Shown: positions 1-8,865, numbered from the stretch's first letter. The stretch: 64,000 nt of DNA from Nocardioides sp. HDW12B (GCF_011299595.1 NZ_CP049867.1:62001-126000); one strand, 5' to 3'. The notes: a model not told the origin generated them from the sequence alone. Numbers and translations: made by a program.

Positions 1-314
1 CCGTCACGGCGCTGGCGGTGACCCTGGCGCGCTACCCCCGGCTGCGGCAGCCCGGACCGGGGGAGCCCGGTGCCGGCGCCACCCGCACCAGCGAGACGCT
101 GCGTCGCGCGGTCGCGCTGTGGTGCGGCCACACCAGCAGGTACTGGGTGAACGAGCGGCTCAAGGAGGCGGCCGAGGCCGCGGACCTCGACGTCAAGGAC
201 GGCGGCGACCGGGTCGCGGCGGTCGTCGCCCACTACGCCCCGATGTTCCCCGACGTCGTCCTGCGCGGAGTGCGCGACGACCTGCTGCGGCTGGGACTGC
301 AGGAGGCCGGGTGA
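1..314 (+). CDS. C-terminal part of a hypothetical protein (cut by window start)
   Basis: The reading frame is open from the first base and ends in TGA at 312-314, leaving about 103 residues of the C-terminus. The visible part is Arg/Ala-rich and mostly helical in character, with no signal peptide, membrane segment or motif I recognise. The stop is followed 4 bases later by the ATG of the Ser/Thr kinase, so the two are probably co-transcribed and perhaps translationally coupled. The real start lies outside the window. No function is assigned. Confidence 0.6.
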   Translation, partial: VTALAVTLARYPRLRQPGPGEPGAGATRTSETLRRAVALWCGHTSRYWVNERLKEAAEAADLDVKDGGDRVAAVVAHYAPMFPDVVLRGVRDDLLRLGLQEAG

Positions 315-318
315 GCTG

Positions 319-2091
319 ATGTCCTTGAACCTCGCGCCCGGCTCCGTCCTGGGCCGCTACCGCATCAGCGGCACGCTCGGCCGCGGCGGCATGGGCGTCG
401 TCTACGCCGCGGTGCGCGAGGACCTGGACCGCAAGGTCGCCGTCAAGGTGCTCGCGCCGGAGCTGACCGGGGACCCGGCCTTCCGCCGCCGCTTCGCGCG
501 GGAGGCGCAGACCCTGTCGGAGGTCTACTCCCCGCACATCATCGACATCTACGAGCACGGCGAGCAGGACGGCTGTCTCTTCATCGCCACCCCGCTCGTC
601 AACGGCGGGGACCTCCGGGGTCTCCTGACCGAGCACGGCGGGCTGCCTCCTCTCGAGGCGCTCGACCTCGTCCAGCAGGTCGCCTCCGCGCTCGCCGACG
701 CCCACGCCGCCGGCGTCATCCACCGCGACATCAAGCCCAGCAACGTGCTGCTGCACCGGTCCCCGGACGGAGAGCGCTTCGCCTACCTCGCCGACTTCGG
801 GATCGCGCGCAGCCTCGACGACGAGGCCACGCTGACCGGTCGCCTGTCGGGCACCCGGGGCTACCTCGCCCCGGAGTGCCACGCCGGGGCGCGGTCCACC
901 GTCGCCTCCGACGTCTACGCGGTGGGCTGCCTGCTCGTCGCCACCCTCACCGGCGCCCCTCCCTACGACGGCACGGACGTGCAGGTCGCGATGCAGCACC
1001 TGCGTGGACCCGTGCCGCACTACCCCGAGCCCGGGGTGGTGGCCGGGGCGGTCAACGCGATCCTCCAGCGCGCGATGGCCAAGGACCCCCGGGAGCGCTA
1101 CGACTCCGCTGCCGAGCTGCGGGCCGACCTCCGGCGGGCGTGGGCGCTGGCGCAGAGCCACCCCGGCGAGGTGCTCGACGCGGACAGCCTGACCAGCGAC
1201 CCGGAGCCGACGGCGCCTGGACTCGCCCCGCTCCCGCCGTACCGATCCAGCGGGACGCAGCGGCGCCGTCCCGGGGCCCGGCCGCAGGCTCGGCGCCCGC
1301 GCGGCGCCCGCGCCGTCTGGACCGCCACCTTGGTGGCCGCCGCTGTCGTGGCTGCCGTCCTCGTGCCGTGGGAAGGCTTCGTCGACCTCCGGGCCGAGCC
1401 GGGCCTCGACTGCGTGGCCGCCGACTCGGCCGGCACCGTCACCAGGCTCGGCACGGCCGGCGGCGCCGTGCGGGGCGCCGGCCGCAGCGGCGGCGCGACC
1501 GGGGCCGACTGCCAGCAGGCGAGCTCGAGCACCCCGACCCCTCGGGGCAAGCACACATGCTGGGACGGGACGCCGGTGCAGCACCGCGTCGACTGCCTCG
1601 AGCCGATGGGTCTGCGCGGCCTGCTCTGGGTCTTCCCGTCGCTGCGCCGCGACCTCGGCCGCTGCGAGCAGCTCGTCGACCCGACGGTGGACCCGTCCCT
1701 GCGGCAGTGGCGCTGCACGGTGCCGCTCGGCAGCGACGACCCGGTCGGTGCGGTCACCTACTCCGAGTGGCGCGAGCCCCGCGACGCCTGGGAGTACTTC
1801 GACGGCCGCTTCGCGCGGCCCGCGGTGAACTTCCGGGTGGGCGACAAGGCGGCCGGCTACCGCTGGTGGTCGGAGACCCGGGACGAGGCCGGCCGGCTGG
1901 CGATGGCGGTGGCCTACCTGCAGATCGGGTTCTCCGCCACCATGGTCTCGCGCACCTCCGAGGGTCTCGACCGCGTCTGCAGCACCGTGCGCGCTCGCTC
2001 GCCGCGCACCTTCTACGGCGAGCCCATCGTCTGCACCCGCCAGACTCCCAGGCCGCCCCAGGTGCCTGGGTGGAGTCAGAACGCGGTCTGA
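319..2091 (+). CDS. Membrane-anchored serine/threonine protein kinase (PknB-like)
   Basis: A 590-residue Hanks-type kinase. The kinase domain covers roughly residues 10-275: glycine loop GRGGMG, ATP lysine in VAVKVL, catalytic loop HRDIKPSN (about residue 135), DFG (about 158) and the APE-equivalent APE in YLAPE. A Pro/Arg-rich juxtamembrane stretch follows, then one membrane segment at about 333-352. The extracytoplasmic tail of about 235 residues has at least eight cysteines, which suggests disulfides, and no PASTA repeats. It is therefore not the PknB cell-wall sensor itself but another receptor-type kinase. It follows the upstream gene by 4 bases. Its ligand and substrates cannot be told from sequence. 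Confidence 0.93.
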   Translation: MSLNLAPGSVLGRYRISGTLGRGGMGVVYAAVREDLDRKVAVKVLAPELTGDPAFRRRFAREAQTLSEVYSPHIIDIYEHGEQDGCLFIATPLVNGGDLRGLLTEHGGLPPLEALDLVQQVASALADAHAAGVIHRDIKPSNVLLHRSPDGERFAYLADFGIARSLDDEATLTGRLSGTRGYLAPECHAGARSTVASDVYAVGCLLVATLTGAPPYDGTDVQVAMQHLRGPVPHYPEPGVVAGAVNAILQRAMAKDPRERYDSAAELRADLRRAWALAQSHPGEVLDADSLTSDPEPTAPGLAPLPPYRSSGTQRRRPGARPQARRPRGARAVWTATLVAAAVVAAVLVPWEGFVDLRAEPGLDCVAADSAGTVTRLGTAGGAVRGAGRSGGATGADCQQASSSTPTPRGKHTCWDGTPVQHRVDCLEPMGLRGLLWVFPSLRRDLGRCEQLVDPTVDPSLRQWRCTVPLGSDDPVGAVTYSEWREPRDAWEYFDGRFARPAVNFRVGDKAAGYRWWSETRDEAGRLAMAVAYLQIGFSATMVSRTSEGLDRVCSTVRARSPRTFYGEPIVCTRQTPRPPQVPGWSQNAV

Positions 2092-2156
2092 CGTCGCTGG
2101 GCCTGCGCGCGGTCCCGCTCCATGCTGCTGCTCCACGAACTACCGAGGAGGCAGAC

Positions 2157-2774
2157 ATGAGGAGCACCAGGATCCTGGCCGGGGTGGCCAGCGCATGCGG
2201 GTTGCTGATGGTCGCGGCGAGCCCGGCCCAGGCCGAGTTCATCGGAGGCACGGACGGGGCCGACACCCTCGTCGGCACCCGCTTCTACGACGCCATGCTG
2301 GGACGGCACGGTGACGACGTACTCCGCTCGCTGCGGGGACCCGACGAGGTCTACGGGCAGGGGGAGAACGACCGGCTCGAGCTCGGCTACGGCGACGACT
2401 TCGGCCACGGCGGCAGCGGGAACGACGTGATCGCCGCCGGCCCGGGCGCCGACTACGCGGTCGCCGGTGGTGGGACCGACACGCTGTACGGCGGGCCCGG
2501 GGGCGACGCGCTGTGGAGCGGGGCCGGCAGCACCACGATGGTCGGCGGCGACGGTCGCGACCGGATCTTCATGGAGCCGGGGAACCACGAGGCCTCCGGC
2601 GGGGACGGCGACGACGTGATCCGCGTCCTGGCCGACGCCACCGACGCCCGGGACGACATCGCCTGCGGGCCCGGCGAGGACACCGTGCGCTACCTCGAGG
2701 ACTTCGGGGAGCCCGGACCGACCGACCCGACGGACGTGCTGACCGGCTGCGAGAACGTGCTGGCGGCGCCGTGA
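2157..2774 (+). CDS. Secreted calcium-binding (RTX-like) beta-roll protein
   Basis: A 205-residue protein with an N-terminal signal peptide (about residues 1-24, ending in ASPAQA) followed by about eight imperfect Gly/Asp-rich nonapeptides such as GGSGNDVIA, GGGTDTLYG and GGDGDDVIR, the hallmark of hemolysin-type calcium-binding repeats that fold as a parallel beta-roll. Two cysteines near the C-terminus (in DIACGPGED and LTGCEN) could form a disulfide. The ATG at 2157 has a GAGGAG ribosome site 7 bases upstream. It lies 65 bp after the kinase gene in the same direction. No catalytic domain is attached, so a structural or surface role is likely. Confidence 0.85.
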   Translation: MRSTRILAGVASACGLLMVAASPAQAEFIGGTDGADTLVGTRFYDAMLGRHGDDVLRSLRGPDEVYGQGENDRLELGYGDDFGHGGSGNDVIAAGPGADYAVAGGGTDTLYGGPGGDALWSGAGSTTMVGGDGRDRIFMEPGNHEASGGDGDDVIRVLADATDARDDIACGPGEDTVRYLEDFGEPGPTDPTDVLTGCENVLAAP

Positions 2775-2832
2775 CCTGACGCACCAGGGGGCGAAACAGG
2801 GCGGTGCGCCAGGGGGGCGCACCGCCCTTCCC

Positions 2833-3450
2833 GGTGGTCGAGCAGCGAGCGCCAGCGAGCGTCGTCGAGACCCAGTCCCGGTGGTCGAGACATGGTCCCG
2901 GTGGTCGAGCAGCGAGCGCCAGCGAGCGTCGTCGACCCAGTCCCGCTGGTCGAGCAGCGAGCGCCAGCGAGCGTCGTCGAGACCTGGTGAGGGTCTCGAC
3001 AACGGTTGCTGCGCAACCGGCTCGACCACCGTGCGTCGTCGAGTCCCGGTCCCGGTGGTCGAGCAGCGAGCGCCAGCGAGCGTCGTCGACCCAGTCCCGG
3101 TGGTCGAGCAGCGAGCGCCAGCGAGCGTCGTCGAGACCTGGTGAGGGTCTCGACAACGGTTGCTGCGCAACCGGCTCGATCACCGTGCGTCGTCGAGACC
3201 CCAGTCCCGGTGGTCGAGCAGCGAGCGCCAGCGAGCGACGTCGAGACCTGGTGGGCATGGGGTGGATCTCGACAGCGGTCGCTGCGCGACCTGCTCGATC
3301 ACCGTGAGTCGCGACCTGCTCGATCGCCGTGAGTCGTCGAGACCCAGTCCGGGTGGTCGAGCAGCGAGCGCCAGCGAGCGTCGTCGAGACCTGGTGGGCA
3401 TGGGCTGGATCTCGACAACGGTCGCTGCGCGACCTGCTCGATCATCGGGG
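2833..3450. repeat. Family A repeat cluster, about 13 copies (3' side of the GIY-YIG gene)
   Basis: The 680 bp without a host gene is almost entirely filled with about 13 copies of a ~40 bp element in both orientations (for example 2833-2872, 2945-2983, 2992-3030, 3099-3138, 3146-3184, 3209-3248, 3353-3391). Two core types alternate. One has the hairpin GGTTGCTGCGCAACC or GGTCGCTGCGCGACC. The other has the quasi-direct core CTCGCTGGCGCTCGCTGC. All share outer ends GGTCTCGAC and GCTCGACCACC. Copies on opposite strands are joined by short spacers such as CTGGTGA. The cluster ends 8 bp before the stop of the GIY-YIG nuclease gene. Confidence 0.9.
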
Positions 3451-3457
3451 TTCACGA

Positions 3458-3748
3458 TCACAGCGGTCGGCGGTTGTGGCCCCGCGCAAGGCGAGGCAGG
3501 GCGTCGTACTCGCCCTTGATCAACGCCTCACGCTTCGCGCGTGACCAGTTCTGGTACTGCTTCTCGAGGCCGAAAGCCTCGGCTACTGACTCGCACTCCT
3601 GGGACCAGGCGAGCTCGACGGGGAGTCGGCGGCGGGTGTAGGCCGCACCTCGGCCCTGCTGGTGCTCGTAGACGCGGACCTCGAGGTTCGTGGTGCTGCC
3701 GACGTAGTAGCTGTCGTCTGCGCAACGCAGGATGTACACCCAGGCCAT
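3458..3748 (-). CDS. Small GIY-YIG nuclease-domain protein (UPF0213/YhbQ-like)
   Basis: A 96-residue single-domain protein starting MAWVYILRCADDSYYVGST. This contains the GIY-YIG signature (V-Y-I ... Y-Y-V-G), followed by the conserved Arg (NLEVRVYEHQ), Tyr (AAYTRRRLP) and Glu (GLEKQYQNWSR) of the family active site. GIY-YIG domains cut DNA with one metal ion. The exact substrate of this short subfamily is unknown. An ATG at 3763 would add five residues, and longer in-frame starts run into repeat DNA and are unlikely. The gene is bracketed on both sides by family A repeats (end at 3450; next copy at 3815), which is considered further under findings. Confidence 0.88.
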   Translation of the reverse strand: MAWVYILRCADDSYYVGSTTNLEVRVYEHQQGRGAAYTRRRLPVELAWSQECESVAEAFGLEKQYQNWSRAKREALIKGEYDALPRLARGHNRRPL

Positions 3749-3814
3749 GGGGGAGTTGAGCATGGCGGCGGGGTGGGTGCGGGGGCTGTGGTGATGACTG
3801 TGGAGAACTCGATG

Positions 3815-3980
3815 GGTCTCGACGACGCTCGCTGCGCTCGCTGCTCGACCACCGGGTGGGTCCCTGCCTGGCTTGCGGGGTCTCGACGACGCTCGCTGCG
3901 CTCGCTGCTCGACCACCGGGTGGGTCCCTGCCTGGCTCGCGGGGTCTCGACGACGCTCGCTTCGCTCGCTGCTCGACCAA
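3815..3980. repeat. Family A repeats, three tandem 64-bp units (5' side of the GIY-YIG gene)
   Basis: Three copies start at 3815, 3879 and 3943, an exact 64 bp period. Each consists of a 39 bp family A core (GGTCTCGACGACGCTCG ... GCTCGACCACC) plus a spacer (GTGGGTCCCTGCCTGGCT). The third copy is slightly diverged, with TTCGCTCG and a final CCAACGG. They occupy most of the gap between the nuclease start and the serA stop. Confidence 0.9.
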
Positions 3981-3992
3981 CGGGGTGGGGGG

Positions 3993-5189
3993 TCAGGTCA
4001 GGGAGCGCATGCGGATGGTGCCGTCGAGGTCGCCCAGGGCGGTGAGGGCCTCGGGCGTCACGGGGGAGTCGGTGTCGGTGACGACGTACCCCTGGTGGCC
4101 ACGGGTGGCGAGCACCTGGCCGATGATGTTGATGTGGTGCTCGGCCAGCCGCTGGTTGATGCAGCCCAGGACGCCGGGGTTGTTCTCGTGCAGGTGCGCG
4201 ATGCGCTGCGCGAAGGGCGCGGTCGTCGGGGTCAGGCCGGGCAGGTTCACCGACAGGGTGGTGCTGCCCAGGGCGACGTAGTCGCGCAGCTTGCCGCCGA
4301 CGAAGCGCCCGATGTCGGCCTGCGCCTCCTCGGTGGAGCCGCCCACGTGCGGGGTGAGGATGACGTTGGGGATGCCCTGCAGCGGCGACTCGAACGGGTC
4401 GCCCTGGTGCTTCGGCTCGGCGGGGAAGACGTCGATCGCGGCCCCCGCGATGTGGCCCGACTTCAGGCTCTCGGCCAGCGCGTCGTAGTCGGTGACGAAG
4501 CCGCGCGAGAGGTTGAGGAACAGCGAGCGCGGCCGCATCATCGCGAACTGCTCGGCGCCGAAGATGCCCGCGTTGCCCAAGCGTCCGTCGACGTGCAGCG
4601 TGACGGTCTCGACCGTCTCGAGGAGCTCCTGCAGGGAGCCGCAACGGCGGGCGTTGCCGAGCGCCAGCTTGTCCTCGGCGTCGTAGAAGTAGACGTGCAT
4701 GCCGAGGGTCTCGGCCACCACGGACAGCTGTGAGCCGATGTTGCCGTAGCCGACGATGCCGAGCTTGCGACCGCGCACCTCGTGGCTGCCGACGGCCGAC
4801 TTGTCCCACACGCCGGCGTGCATGGCCTTGTTCTTCTCGGTCAGCTGCCGGCCCATCGCGATGATCTCGGCGATCGCCAGCTCCACCACCGAGCGGGTGT
4901 TGGAGAACGGCGCGTTGAACACCGCGATGCCGCGCTCGGCGGCCGCGGCCAGGTCGATCTGGTTGGTGCCGATGCAGAAGGCGCCGATCGCGGTCAGGTG
5001 CGGGTGGGCGGCCAGGACACGCTCGGTGACGACCGTCTTGGAGCGGATGCCGAGCAGGTCCACCTCGCCGAGGGAGGAGAGCAGCTCCTCCTCGTCCATC
5101 GCCCCCGAGCGGGCGTCGACCTCGTGGCCGGCGTCTGTGAGGATCTTGGTGGCCAGGGGATGCAGGTTCTCCAGCAACAGTGCGCGCAC
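3993..5189 (-). CDS. serA: D-3-phosphoglycerate dehydrogenase
   Basis: The enzyme oxidises 3-phosphoglycerate to 3-phosphohydroxypyruvate with NAD+, the first step of serine synthesis. The 398-residue protein matches the short E. coli-type SerA (about 410 aa). It has an N-terminal substrate half, a Rossmann NAD site GYGNIGS, the 2-hydroxyacid dehydrogenase signature (LFLNLSRGF), the active-site Glu/His region (HVGGSTEEA) and a C-terminal ACT domain (about 325-398) for serine feedback. I chose the GTG at 5189 because a TACAGT -10 box lies exactly 6 bases upstream, the leaderless pattern used by many genes here. An in-frame ATG at 5246 would overlap the divergent macrodomain gene. Confidence 0.95.
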   Translation of the reverse strand: MRALLLENLHPLATKILTDAGHEVDARSGAMDEEELLSSLGEVDLLGIRSKTVVTERVLAAHPHLTAIGAFCIGTNQIDLAAAAERGIAVFNAPFSNTRSVVELAIAEIIAMGRQLTEKNKAMHAGVWDKSAVGSHEVRGRKLGIVGYGNIGSQLSVVAETLGMHVYFYDAEDKLALGNARRCGSLQELLETVETVTLHVDGRLGNAGIFGAEQFAMMRPRSLFLNLSRGFVTDYDALAESLKSGHIAGAAIDVFPAEPKHQGDPFESPLQGIPNVILTPHVGGSTEEAQADIGRFVGGKLRDYVALGSTTLSVNLPGLTPTTAPFAQRIAHLHENNPGVLGCINQRLAEHHINIIGQVLATRGHQGYVVTDTDSPVTPEALTALGDLDGTIRMRSLT

Positions 5190-5238
5190 ACCGAGACTGT
5201 AGTCGCGGCGCGACCGGCACCCGGACGGAGGGAACAGC

Positions 5239-5760
5239 GTGGACATCGAGGTCGTCCGTGGGGACATCACCCGCCTGCAGGTGGACGCGATCGTGAACGC
5301 CGCCAACAACAGGATGCGCGGTGGAGGAGGTGTCGACGGGGCGATCCACGCCGCCGCGGGGCGCGGGCTGCTGGCCGAGTGCGTGGAGCGCTTCCCCGAC
5401 GGCCTGGCCACCGGTGCCGCCGGGTGGACCACCGGTCACCGGCTGCCGGCGCGCTGGGTCGTGCACGTCGTCGGGCCGGTCCACGACGGCACGGGGCGCA
5501 ACCGCGACCAGCTCGTCAGCTGCTACACCTCGGCTCTCGCGGTGGCCGACGAGCTCGTCGAGCAGCACGGTCTCGCGTCGTTCACCATGGCCTTCCCGTT
5601 GGTCAGCGCCGGCGTCTACGGCTGGCCGGTCGAGGACGCCGTACGGGTGCAGGTCGAGACGCTGTCGACCACGCCGACCGCGGTCGACCGGTGCGTGCTC
5701 GTGGGGTTCTCCGAGTCGACCACCCGGCTGCTGCAGGCGGCCGCCGACGCTCGGTCCTGA
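5239..5760 (+). CDS. Macrodomain protein (ADP-ribose / O-acetyl-ADP-ribose hydrolase type)
   Basis: A 173-residue protein that is a single macrodomain. It starts VRGDITRLQVDAIVNAANN, followed by the ribose-binding glycine loop (RGGGGVDGAIH) and the phosphate loop region (PLVSAGVYGWP), all diagnostic for the MacroD/YmdB branch. Such enzymes bind ADP-ribose and deacylate O-acetyl-ADP-ribose or remove ADP-ribose from proteins. The GTG start at 5239 has GGAGGG upstream. It is divergent from serA with 49 bp between starts. A sirtuin, the usual source of O-acetyl-ADP-ribose, is encoded at 31.6 kb but is not linked. Confidence 0.9.
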   Translation: MDIEVVRGDITRLQVDAIVNAANNRMRGGGGVDGAIHAAAGRGLLAECVERFPDGLATGAAGWTTGHRLPARWVVHVVGPVHDGTGRNRDQLVSCYTSALAVADELVEQHGLASFTMAFPLVSAGVYGWPVEDAVRVQVETLSTTPTAVDRCVLVGFSESTTRLLQAAADARS

Positions 5761-5789
5761 CCCCGGCGTGGCGGGCCGAGGGCCCGATG

Positions 5790-5809
5790 GGCTGACTCGC
5801 GAGTCAGCC
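5790..5809. promoter_or_regulatory. 20-bp perfect palindrome (operator or terminator candidate)
   Basis: GGCTGACTCGCGAGTCAGCC is a perfect dyad starting 30 bp after the macrodomain stop. It lacks a following T-run, so a regulator operator is at least as likely as a terminator. The next gene encodes a TetR-type repressor. The remainder of the 454 bp gap (5761-6214) holds a promoter for that gene and otherwise nothing I recognise. Confidence 0.45.
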
Positions 5810-6044
5810 TAGGGTCACGATCGACGCGAAGTTGACTGGACCGGTCGCGAAGCGTCCCGACAGCTGCCGAAATGGTCCATACCGGGGGTTTCGAATGCGG
5901 CATCCGTTGCGCAGAGCCGGTTGCACGACGTTCGACTGACCACGCCCGTGCCCTTTTCATGACATGGTCGGGTCGAGCTCGTCCTGGTCGCTTGACCAAG
6001 ACCCTCGTCCGGTGCACGCTTGTCCCCAGCGTGACTCTCCTGTC

Positions 6045-6074
6045 TTGGGAGGACAGAGGATTCCGCTGTACGGT
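6045..6074 (+). promoter_or_regulatory. Candidate promoter of the TetR gene
   Basis: TTGGGA (6045-6050) and TACGGT (6069-6074) are separated by 18 bp and resemble -35 and -10 boxes. A start site near 6081 would give a leader of about 135 nt ahead of the GTG at 6215, unusually long for this window. Confidence 0.4.
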
Positions 6075-6214
6075 AGTTGACGGCTGATGCCCGGTCTGAC
6101 CCCCCGCAGACCGCGCGTGAACCGCCCCGGTGCACCTGTCGGGGCAACGTCAAGGGAGCAGCGTCCGGCCTCTCGGTAGCCGGACGTTCTCCACGTCCGA
6201 GGGGAGCTGTGCCC

Positions 6215-6835
6215 GTGAGTCGCATGTCGGTCGAGCAAAGGCGACGCCTGCTCATCGATGCCGCCATCAACGTGATGTCCCGCGAGGGGGTGGCCAACAC
6301 CGGCACCCGCGCCATCGTCGCGGAGGCCGACATGGCCATCGGCGTCTTCCACTACTGCTTCCGCTCCAAGGACGAGCTGGTCATCGAGGTGCTGCGCAGC
6401 ATCAACAAGCGCAGCTTCGCCGCCGCGGGGGACATCCTGAACTACAGCACGGACCCGAGCGAGGTCATCCAGCGCGGTCTCGAGGCCTACTGGAACCACG
6501 TCGAGGACCACCCGTCGGAGCGGATGCTGCTCTTCGAGCTCACCCACTACTCGTTGCGCAACGCCACCGAGCGGCACGCTGCGCAGGAGCAGTACGGCAC
6601 CTACATCACCGGCATGCAGCGCTTCCTGAACGCGGTCGGCGAGCTCGGCGGACTGACCTGGCGCTCCGACGTCGAGGACCTGGCGCGCTACACCGTGGCC
6701 ACGCTGCAGGGCATCTCGATCCAGTGGCTCGTCAACCGCGACGGGAAGCACGCCCGCGCCATGCTCAGCCACATCGCCTCCCACCTCCTCGACGACGCCG
6801 GGCTCGAGCGCACCGGCTGGGTGCCGACGGAGTAG
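6215..6835 (+). CDS. TetR/AcrR-family transcriptional regulator
   Basis: A 206-residue one-domain regulator. The helix-turn-helix is at about residues 8-52 (RLLIDAAINVMSREG ... GTRAIVAEADMAIGVFHYCF), with FHYCFRSKDELV matching the typical YYHFxSKEELV recognition-helix end. The rest is an all-helical ligand-binding domain. Start GTG 6215 is preferred because GGGGAG lies 8 bases upstream. An in-frame ATG at 6224 is possible. No gene is tightly linked. The downstream MFS pump is separated by family A repeats, so regulation of it is only a guess. Confidence 0.88.
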   Translation: MSRMSVEQRRRLLIDAAINVMSREGVANTGTRAIVAEADMAIGVFHYCFRSKDELVIEVLRSINKRSFAAAGDILNYSTDPSEVIQRGLEAYWNHVEDHPSERMLLFELTHYSLRNATERHAAQEQYGTYITGMQRFLNAVGELGGLTWRSDVEDLARYTVATLQGISIQWLVNRDGKHARAMLSHIASHLLDDAGLERTGWVPTE

Positions 6836-6852
6836 CAGCTCCGGGGTCGTCT

Positions 6853-7040
6853 GGTCTCGACAACGGTCGCTGCGCGACCTGCTCCTTGGATCGAGCCTGT
6901 CGAGATCGACCACCGGGGGGTCGCTGCGCGACCTGCTCCTTGGATCGAGCCTGTCGAGATCGACCACCGGGGTCGCTGCGTCGAGGTCGCCTGGTCTCGA
7001 CGACGGTCGCTGCGCGACCTGCTCGACCACCGACCACCGG
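6853..7040. repeat. Family A repeats (GGTCGC-hairpin subtype) between TetR and MFS genes
   Basis: Contains intact copies near 6855-6895 and 6993-7031, and two truncated copies in which the right end is replaced by TTGGATCGAGCCTGTCGAGA. The internal ~66 bp unit starting GGTCGCTGCGCGACCTGC is duplicated. It fills the 245 bp gap between two co-directional genes. Confidence 0.85.
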
Positions 7041-7080
7041 GCAGGAATGCAAAGGGGCCCGGCGGTGTTGAGTCCTGTCG

Positions 7081-8412
7081 ATGTCTGCCACCTCCCGCTC
7101 CGACGCCGCCCGCGTCGCCGTCGTCCTCGGTCTCCTCTTCGGCCTGACCGGCATGGGCAGCGCGGCGGCGGCCATCGCGGTCGTCCCGATGGCCGAGGCG
7201 TACGGCGTCAGCGACGGGGCCGCGACCTGGACCATCAGCCTCTACGCCCTGATGCTCGGCATCGGCACCGCGGTCTACGGCCGCATCGCCGACCTCTCCG
7301 GCCCCCGGACCCCGATGACCGTGGGCATCACGCTGATGAGCGTCGGCGCGCTGCTGGCCGCGCTGGCGCCGAGCTTCCCGATCCACCTCGTCGGCCGGCT
7401 CGCCCAGGGCGCCGGCGCGGCCGCCGTACCGACGCTGGGGGCCGCCGTTCTGTCGGCGCGCTACTCCGGCGACCTCAAGTCGACCGCGCTGGTGAAGCTG
7501 GCCAGCATCGCCGCCGCCGTCACCTCGCTCGGCCCGCTCGCGGGCGGCATCGTCATCGACACCCTGAGCTGGCGCTTCGCGATCGCGCTGCCGATGCTCG
7601 GACTGCTCGTGCTGCCCTTCATCTGGCACGCGATGCACGTCGGAGGCACCGGCGCGCGGCTGGACTTCATCGGCGCCGCCCTGACCGCGCTCGCCGCCGG
7701 GGGAGCGGTGCTGCTCGTGCAGTCGCCCTCCACCGGGGTCGTGGTGGCCGTCGCCGGCGGCCTGCTGCTCGCGCTCGGTGTGCCCGCGGTGATCGCGTGG
7801 GTACGACGCCACCCCGGCGGCTTCCTGCCGCGCGAGGTCATCGGCAACCCGGTCGTCGTACGCAGCGCCTTCGCCGCGGCCGCCGTGCCGGCGTCGTGGT
7901 TCGCGCTCCTCATCGCCGTGCCGGCCGTGCTGCTGGACCGTGGCTGGGAGACCTGGGCGGTTGGGCTGACGCTGGTGCCCTCCGGCGTCGTGAGCCTGCT
8001 GATGCCGCGCGTCGTCGGACCGCTGCTGACCCGGCTCGAGCCGTCCGGCTCGCTGATGCTGGCCTCGGTCATCTCCGTGGGCTCGCTCGGCCTGGCCGGG
8101 CTGGGCGCGGGTCTCGGCTCGCCGCCCCTGCTCGTGGTGGCCGTGGTCTTCGTGACCGTCGCCTTCGGCATCGGCCAGCCGGCCCTGTCGGCGGCCGTCG
8201 GGGGCGCCGTCGAGGAGTCCGTGCGCGGGGTCGCGCTCGGCGTGGCCACGCTGGTCTTCATGGTCGGCGGCAGCATCGGCTCCGCCGTCGTCGGTGGCCT
8301 GGGGCACGTGCTCGGGCTCGGTCCGGCGATCGGTGCGCTCGCGCTGCTGCCGCTCGTCGGGGTGTTGGTCGTGGCTCCCACACGGCGGGCGGTGTCCGAG
8401 CCGGTCGTGTGA
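7081..8412 (+). CDS. Major facilitator superfamily transporter
   Basis: A 443-residue integral membrane protein with about 12-14 hydrophobic segments distributed evenly. The loop 2-3 signature region is GRIADLSGPRTPMT, typical of drug:H+ antiporter-like MFS proteins, and a second half-repeat is seen at about 240-440. The substrate cannot be assigned. It follows the repeat-filled gap after the TetR gene in the same orientation, a common arrangement for efflux pumps, but the interposed repeats weaken the operon argument. Confidence 0.88.
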   Translation: MSATSRSDAARVAVVLGLLFGLTGMGSAAAAIAVVPMAEAYGVSDGAATWTISLYALMLGIGTAVYGRIADLSGPRTPMTVGITLMSVGALLAALAPSFPIHLVGRLAQGAGAAAVPTLGAAVLSARYSGDLKSTALVKLASIAAAVTSLGPLAGGIVIDTLSWRFAIALPMLGLLVLPFIWHAMHVGGTGARLDFIGAALTALAAGGAVLLVQSPSTGVVVAVAGGLLLALGVPAVIAWVRRHPGGFLPREVIGNPVVVRSAFAAAAVPASWFALLIAVPAVLLDRGWETWAVGLTLVPSGVVSLLMPRVVGPLLTRLEPSGSLMLASVISVGSLGLAGLGAGLGSPPLLVVAVVFVTVAFGIGQPALSAAVGGAVEESVRGVALGVATLVFMVGGSIGSAVVGGLGHVLGLGPAIGALALLPLVGVLVVAPTRRAVSEPVV

Positions 8413-8450
8413 GGCTCGCCATCGTGGTCCCGTCGAGGTCTCGACTCCCC

Positions 8451-8456
8451 TAGAGT
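8451..8456 (+). promoter_or_regulatory. -10 box of the cupin gene
   Basis: TAGAGT at 8451-8456 lies 31 bp before the ATG at 8488. The short leader carries AGGGGA about 9 bases before the start, so this is a leadered transcript. Confidence 0.5.
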
Positions 8457-8487
8457 TGAGCGTCGACAAACTCAGGGGACATCAGCA

Positions 8488-8844
8488 ATGGCACTGGACT
8501 TCGAAGAGCGACCGTGGGGGTCGTGGCACGTCATCGACGTGGACCGCGGCTACAAGGTCAAGCGCATCCACGTGAAGCCGGGCGCGCGGCTGTCCTACCA
8601 GACCCACGAGCACCGCTCCGAGCACTGGGTCGTCGTCTTCGGCATCGCCACCTGCGTCATCGACGGCGTCACCACGACGGCCGGGCCCGGGCACTCGGTC
8701 GACGTACCCCTCGGGGCGAAGCACCGACTGGCCAACGAGTCCACCGAGGAGCTCGTGATCGTCGAGGTCCAGCGCGGGTCCTACACCGGTGAGGACGACA
8801 TCTGCCGGCTCGAGGACGACTACGGCCGCAACGAGGTCCACTGA
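8488..8844 (+). CDS. Cupin-domain protein, mannose-6-phosphate isomerase type II-like
   Basis: A 118-residue single cupin. The sequence RPWGSWHVID, then VKRIHVKPGARLSYQTHEHRSEHWVV and PLGAKHRLANES resembles the C-terminal isomerase domain of bifunctional ManC/type II phosphomannose isomerases, with metal ligands expected from HEHRSEH and the later KHR histidine. It stands alone without the pyrophosphorylase domain, so it may interconvert sugar phosphates or be a stand-alone sugar-binding cupin. It has its own promoter and is followed by family A repeats. Confidence 0.85.
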   Translation: MALDFEERPWGSWHVIDVDRGYKVKRIHVKPGARLSYQTHEHRSEHWVVVFGIATCVIDGVTTTAGPGHSVDVPLGAKHRLANESTEELVIVEVQRGSYTGEDDICRLEDDYGRNEVH

Positions 8845-8865
8845 GCCGGCCGTCACCGGGTGCGG

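Noticed and set aside
193-2136. Long open frame on the minus strand opposite the kinase
   Set aside because: It is an antisense shadow caused by high GC. The plus frame encodes complete kinase motifs, and the minus product is low-complexity Arg/Ala/Gly.
2833-3450. Repeat cluster as a CRISPR array
   Set aside because: Copies occur in both orientations, spacers are repeated or only a few bases long, the unit is itself imperfectly palindromic and no cas genes are present.
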